DNA from: Warburgia ugandensis
Taxonomy: Eukaryota > Streptophyta > Magnoliopsida > Canellales > Canellaceae
Assembly: GCA_035236585.1 (NCBI GenBank)
Contig: CP141126.1
Span: 14,583,001 to 14,647,000, forward strand
Length of the DNA: 64,000 nucleotides
Direction of reading: 5' to 3'
The notes beneath the pieces were generated by a model. The model was given only the letters and a program-made list of their open reading frames with translations, was not told the origin of the DNA and ran no database searches. The translations under genes and the position numbers were made by a program. Each line of letters opens with the position of its first letter. Position 1 is the first letter of the stretch. Positions 59,121 to 64,000 of the stretch are shown one piece after another.

Positions 59121-59608
59121 TAGCAAATCCACTGAAAGCCTATAGCAATCAACACTTTGGCTTTCCTTAGCACAGTCCTATAGCAAAGAACCTAAAGATG
59201 CCTGTTTGTTCAGTACTTTTGTGAATGCAATGGCGAACACATAAATAGAACAGAAAATTCAGATCAAATAGTTGCAGAAGTGCTAAGAATTTATACACAA
59301 GTGGATGTATTCCAAAGGTGCAGACCACGGATGGACAAGTAATTTGCTACCCTTAGTATTAACACTCCGAAACAAATACCATGTCAATGGTAAGTACATA
59401 AAAGGGCAATCAATCAACTTAGGGAATTAATTATCTACCATGGTAACATCTTCACTTTATCAAACACTTACTAAATCCTCTTTTTTTATAAGAAGGTAGA
59501 ATTTCATTACATAGAAGAAGGAAAAGACATACACAGATTGGACTAACTTAGTGGATCCTAAGATCCACATTGACTGCAATATTATCCTATATGAGAAAAG
59601 ACTGACCA
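59121..59608. other. Intergenic, nothing recognised
   Basis: AT-rich sequence without supported features. Confidence 0.4.
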
Positions 59609-59783
59609 AAGGCGAGCCTTGGCTCTACGGTAAAAGTTGTAGTTAAGTGACCTTGAGGTCATTGGTTTAAGGTGTGAAAATAGCCTATTGTAAAAATATA
59701 AGGTAAGGCTGCGTACTATAGGCCCTTATGGTCCAACCTTTCCCCGAACCCCACATAGGCGGGAGCTTCGTGCACCGGAGCTG
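59609..59783 (+). mobile_element. Au-type SINE, full-length
   Basis: All landmarks in order from GCGAGCCTTGGCTCTACGGT to GGAGCTTCGTGCACCGG. CTGACCAAA on both sides (about 59602 and 59782) is a short target duplication. Confidence 0.88.
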
Positions 59784-59923
59784 ACCAAATTAGAAGGTTT
59801 ACTAAATTGTGTATTAGTAATACCTCTAATAGACACCATTTTAGCAAAATGGTCGGCCACCATATTGGCTTCCCAATACACATGAGAAATGACATTATTT
59901 GTTTGTTGAGGTAACTCAATATT

Positions 59924-61086
59924 AGGGGTGTTGTGGGGGACCAGAGCATTAGAACTAGATTGAAAAATCAGATTCTAGTCTTTCAATTTGAATTGGTGGT
60001 CCAATTATGGTCCTTCAGTTTGAACAGTGGTCTAGTTCTGGTCCCTTGCCAATCAAACTGAATTAATGTTGGTCCTATTCCAATTCAATGCTATAAGAAT
60101 CAAACTGGAACCGGGGATTGAATAATTGGACAAGAATACCCCAAATGGTTTATACTTTACTTTAGTTAAGGGTAATTTAGTCTATGTATATTGAATGTTG
60201 CAAGAATAAATTTACCTTCAATTTTATCATGTTGCCATTAATAAATAATAATAATAATATATTAAACATTTACCTTAAATATAATGGGCCTATAAATAAG
60301 TGAGGCATATTAGACAATAGACATTTAGCTTATACAATGGAAAAATAAAAAATACTCACTTGAAGATTTCCTCCTATATTCTCAAAGCCCTCAATCATAA
60401 GCTAAAGCTTTCAATAGGATACCTTTTGTTTTGATGTCTTTAGTAATAGATTGTGAGCATGGAAGCATTGGAAATTACTTTAAAGCTAACATTTTCGGAA
60501 TTCAGTTAGGTTATGTAGCTATATTGTCTTGTATAAATGAATTACTCAAACAAGGTAATTCGAAAATGTATTTGTAATCTATGAAATAGAAATTTTTTTG
60601 TCTATATTTATTTTATTTTATAATCAAATAAATTTGAGATACTAGTATTTGTGTTTGCTTTCATTTGTTGTTGCTATGTTGCATATCTTATGCTAGGTTA
60701 AAACCTGACAAGCATTGAACCCTAACCCTAAACCCTAAACCCTGTCATCAATAGTCATATACTCTTTGTTTCTTACATGCAGTTTAGCCCCTATTTAAAA
60801 ACTCCTAGAAATAAAAAAAAGCATCCCAATTAAACAATCACTCATATTAGATGTTTCTCGTGTTAGATCTCTATCATACTTTGTGATCTTAATTTTTCAC
60901 TCTCTTAACACCAATCATCTTCATGTGGCTTAGATGAATTACTTATAGGACTGAAAACCAGACTAGAAACAAGGAATTCGACTTTGGTCCTTAAAGTTGG
61001 AATCGAACTTCATTTTGATCTAGTTTTGATCTTGATGAAAAAAGAATGGCCTCAGTCCTATGGAAATGGAACATTGGCACCCCTGT
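59924..61086. mobile_element. Non-autonomous hAT-like element, 1163 bp
   Basis: The left end AGGGGTG and the right end (reverse complement ACAGGGGTGCC) match the CAGGGGTG-style ends of many plant hAT elements. The flanks TCAATATT (59916-59923) and TAAATATT (61087-61094) agree at seven of eight positions, the duplication length of hAT. Both ends share a subterminal theme of TTGGTCC, GAACC and AATCAAACTGG words. There is no transposase frame. The terminal repeats are weak, so the family call is provisional. Confidence 0.55.
60718..60744. repeat. Interstitial telomere-like tract
   Basis: Reads AACCCTAACCCTAAACCCTA then AACCCTG: nearly four units of the plant telomere repeat CCCTAAA, one of them a base short. 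It lies inside the hAT-like element. Confidence 0.85.
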
Positions 61087-61094
61087 TAAATATT

Positions 61095-62060
61095 GTATCC
61101 TAAAATGAATTTTCCTTGTGATCTCTGCTCACTCCTCCTGCCACTCTTGGATATACTAAGCCCGGCTAATTGAACAAGTCCTTGGAAGGTTCCTTCCAAC
61201 CGATAGGAATTGATCTAACCTATCGTTGAACAAATGTTATTTTCCCACCTTCTTAGCACTCAAAGTTGTTTTTCTTTGCAAAGAACACTTCTTTAACTCA
61301 TTATTTATATTCTTCTCATAGTTGCAACAACTTGGCGGCCAACTAGCGAATTACCACTAGGGAATTGTAATATTAAACTAGAATCTTATTATTAGAAATT
61401 ACACAGTACAGATAGCGATTGCTTCCTGTTATTTACAAAATAAAATAGAATTTACGACCGATATTATTTATAACTCCGAAGTTAAGTGTGCTTCTTAAGA
61501 GTAGTACTAGAATGGTTGACCTCTTCAAAAGTTCTTTTATTGTACTCCTCGTTTTGCGTTTAGGGGTAAAAAAAGATATATTTTTTTGAAAAGAAATGAT
61601 GTAATCAAGAGGGTTAGATTAAAGATGTTTATTAATTTAATATCTTTCTCTAAGCACAGAAACAGTTAACGGAGACAGAGATAGGAGCAGACATCATGGG
61701 TGGCCAAGAAAATGGTGTAAAATGAAAAGGAAGGAGAATGGGAACAAAGAGTGGTTCGGGAAAAGGTATAGAAAATATGTTTGTCATCAAACAAATATAC
61801 CAAAAGTGTTTAACGGGAGCTGAGATTCTCAAAACATTCTCTATGCAGTCAGGTTTGGTGCAACTACCGTCAACATATTCCTCCATTCTACGCTCTTTAA
61901 TATGAACCCTGGAATATACGAAGACTCAGAAACAGGGTAACACTTCTTCACAGATCTCAACCATTCGTTTCTTGGTCCCCACTATCAGCCAAAAGCTTTT
62001 CTTCGTTGATCGATCCTAGCCACTCAAAAAGGGTTGGTCATCATCCGAACTGTTACACAG
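61095..62060. other. Intergenic, nothing recognised
   Basis: A 78-residue minus-strand frame (61650-61886) has no domain or neighbours to support it. No repeats identified. Confidence 0.4.
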
Positions 62061-62196
62061 ACGGAAGGGTGCACTAAGCTCCTGCCTATGGAGGGTTCAG
62101 GGAAGGGAAGGACTACAAAGGTCTATAGTAAGCGGCTTACGCTGTTTTCGCTCCTTGAACCCATCATCTCAAGGTCACACGATGACTCTCCTTCTG
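62061..62196 (-). mobile_element. Au-type SINE, diverged
   Basis: GGTGCACTAAGCTCCTGCC, GTCTATAGTAAGCGGCTTAC and CCATCATCTCAAGGTCACAC in order, with a deletion in the middle and at the head. Confidence 0.75.
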
Positions 62197-62769
62197 TTAC
62201 ATATACGGGGCACATCCAATAATCTGTTCAATGGTTGAAACTAAAAGATGTGTGTGATCTTACAGGTATCTAATGAGGTTCAACTTTCAAGTCAATACAA
62301 GTAGTGCCCATTCGCAGTCCTTGAATTTGACGACCGTGTTCTTTCCCTCAAGTAGGCACTGGAAGAATCAAAACCAGATGACCAACAATGACTAATCACA
62401 CTTCGTCAAAGGTTGAATGGTAGACTGACCGATTGAGGACAAACAGAAGCCGGCACAAAAGAATGCCATCATCCAATTCCAATCTCACACGTCTCGACAT
62501 TTTGCAGTGTGGAAAACTTGTACTTCGGTTTCCCTCCTGTGGATCCATAAGCCAGTGCAAAGGACTGTCTAGACGAGGAAATTGAAAAGCATAAAGTGGG
62601 GGGTGGTGGTGATACTTGTTGGTAATTTGCTATTTGTTAGCTTGATGAGTAGGCAGTGGTATATTCATTATAATGTCAGGATATGATTGTAGCATGTTGT
62701 AAACCAGTAAAAGAAAACATGCGTCTGTGCGGTGAGATATACTCTTCTTCTTCTACTGTCGGATGAATT
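62197..62769. other. Intergenic, nothing recognised
   Basis: No supported exon, RNA gene or repeat. Confidence 0.4.
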
Positions 62770-62903
62770 AAAAGGCAACGAAGGTCTACATATGTCGGAC
62801 TATAAAGGTCTATAGTAGACAGTTTTATCTTATATTTTTGCAAGAAACCATTTTCATATCTTGAACCTCTGACCTCAAGATCACACGATGATAACTCTAC
62901 TGT
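62770..62903 (-). mobile_element. Au-type SINE, diverged and shortened
   Basis: Middle and head recognisable (GTCTATAGTAGACAGTTTTA, CTGACCTCAAGATCACACGA, TAACTCTACTGTC); the tail is much shortened (AAGGCAACGAAGGTC). Confidence 0.7.
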
Positions 62904-63618
62904 CTTCTTTTTCTACTCAACAAATCAGATGAGAAAATACTTTTTGGGCGACAATGATCTTCTTCTCCGCATTCATGACTTGGCTTTGATGGCTGCAGAG
63001 ACGTAGGAGAAAGCAGAGTTGCTAGAACTTTTCCTTTAACAGAAAAAGGAGGCTTCGCCATAGCATCTTCTGAAAAGTGAATTGTTCAACGGCACAGAGT
63101 TTAACTGTTTCAAATTCAAAAATAGGCTGGCGGTTCCTCTAACACTACTGACCAGACTGCACTTGCCACTGCATGACTCTAATCTACTTGTCATATGTAC
63201 GTGTACAGAATATCAGTATATATGGGCATTTTAAAGCCACTTGGCAAGAACATGCTGCTTAATAACAATATTTTATTTTACAAAGCTTTTAGTTTCTAAT
63301 GAAATTATTATTATTATTTATATTAATTACCAAAATATTGCCAACAAATATTTTCAGGAGGAAATATATTGTATTTGTGCTTGTTGGGCGAAAACCTTAA
63401 AGAACAGATGGGCTTAGATTGTTGGCGATCGAACTTGTTCTTCTTCTGGGCAACATCCGAAATAGACATTATTCCAGAAGTCTTCAAGTGGATGATCTAA
63501 TTCTACGTACTCCAATTTCCTGTGGCATATACTACATGCGATTTTTTAACTCTCTGGGCTGTGCTTAACTCAATAAATCATCCCAAGTAGAAGATTTCTG
63601 GCAGCGTATGTGAGATTT
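62904..63618. other. Intergenic, nothing recognised
   Basis: AT-rich with short ATT/TTA runs near 63305-63320. No gene evidence. Confidence 0.4.
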
Positions 63619-63707
63619 TGGCAGTCCTGCTGCACGAAGCTCCCATGTATGTAGGGTTCAGGAAAGAGTCAATGGTACTCAGTCTTACCTTGCAAGGTAA
63701 GGCTAAA
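63619..63707 (-). mobile_element. Au-type SINE, 3' half
   Basis: GCTGCACGAAGCTCCCATGT through CAGTCTTACCTTGCAAGGTA; a small internal deletion removes the GGGCGGACCAC-equivalent part, and the head is missing. Confidence 0.75.
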
Positions 63708-64000
63708 TTAACCACATTATGAGGTGACGTTTAGCGATTACATTCATAGTGTGACGTTTAGAAACTACACTTAATGGGACCTACTTATAAGTGAATATAT
63801 TTGTTCATCTCATTCCTTTATATTTTAATGTCTTATAGATAAAAAGGCACCTAACTTGGATGATTCTAGCTGCTGAAAAATAGTGTATTTTTTTATTAAG
63901 TTTTAAAATTCTCCATTTCCAAGAATAATATTTCAGATTTCTTAGATACTAGAGTCATGCAAATGATGATGATCTTTTTATCTATAACACATATGAATAT
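63708..64000. other. Window end, nothing recognised
   Basis: AT-rich sequence with a short direct repeat (GTGACGTTTAG near 63724 and 63752). No gene evidence. Confidence 0.4.

Overview
This is nuclear DNA from a flowering plant. Four intact, intron-rich genes encode plant-type proteins, one further gene is a ruin, and the space between and inside them is filled with plant transposable elements. The most frequent is a tRNA-derived SINE that I recognise as the angiosperm Au family, with 24 recognisable copies or fragments. The species cannot be fixed from the sequence. No organellar or bacterial sequence and no CRISPR array was seen, and the only tRNA-like signals are SINE heads.

Layout. 1-1430: SINE cluster. 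1952-12617 (+): AMMECR1-family protein in five exons; introns 1-3 carry tandem duplications, a perfect hairpin, a terminal-inverted-repeat element and a minisatellite. 12618-16497: intergenic DNA with four SINEs, then the VAMP727 leader. 16498-21519 (+): VAMP727, a longin R-SNARE with the acidic insert typical of that subtype, five coding exons. 21520-24071: SINE-rich intergenic DNA. 24072-36602 (+): remains of an N-carbamoylputrescine amidase gene (polyamine synthesis), broken by a frameshift, a lost splice acceptor, missing exons and a 9 kb retrotransposon nest. That nest (26122-35173) is a decayed Copia element holding a 2.57 kb solo LTR with a perfect target duplication and a second LTR-like fragment. 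36603-43079: gene-poor. 43080-43868 (-): single-exon FAF-like protein. 46710-57421 (-): CRIB-RhoGAP (ROPGAP) in five exons. 57422-64000: intergenic, with SINEs and a hAT-like element containing a short interstitial telomere-like tract.

The genes do not form an operon-like unit. VAMP727 (vacuolar/endosomal membrane fusion) and ROPGAP (down-regulation of ROP GTPases) both belong to membrane-traffic and polarity biology, but there is no sign of co-regulation. From memory, the Arabidopsis FAF-like (At5g22090) and ROPGAP1 (At5g22400) genes also lie near each other, so the FAF-ROPGAP pair may be conserved microsynteny.

I found no convincing new multi-gene system. The most unusual items are the Copia element with 29-nt perfect inverted termini and almost no 5' LTR, the step-by-step ruin of the amidase gene, and a row of three SINEs whose target duplications abut or share bases.
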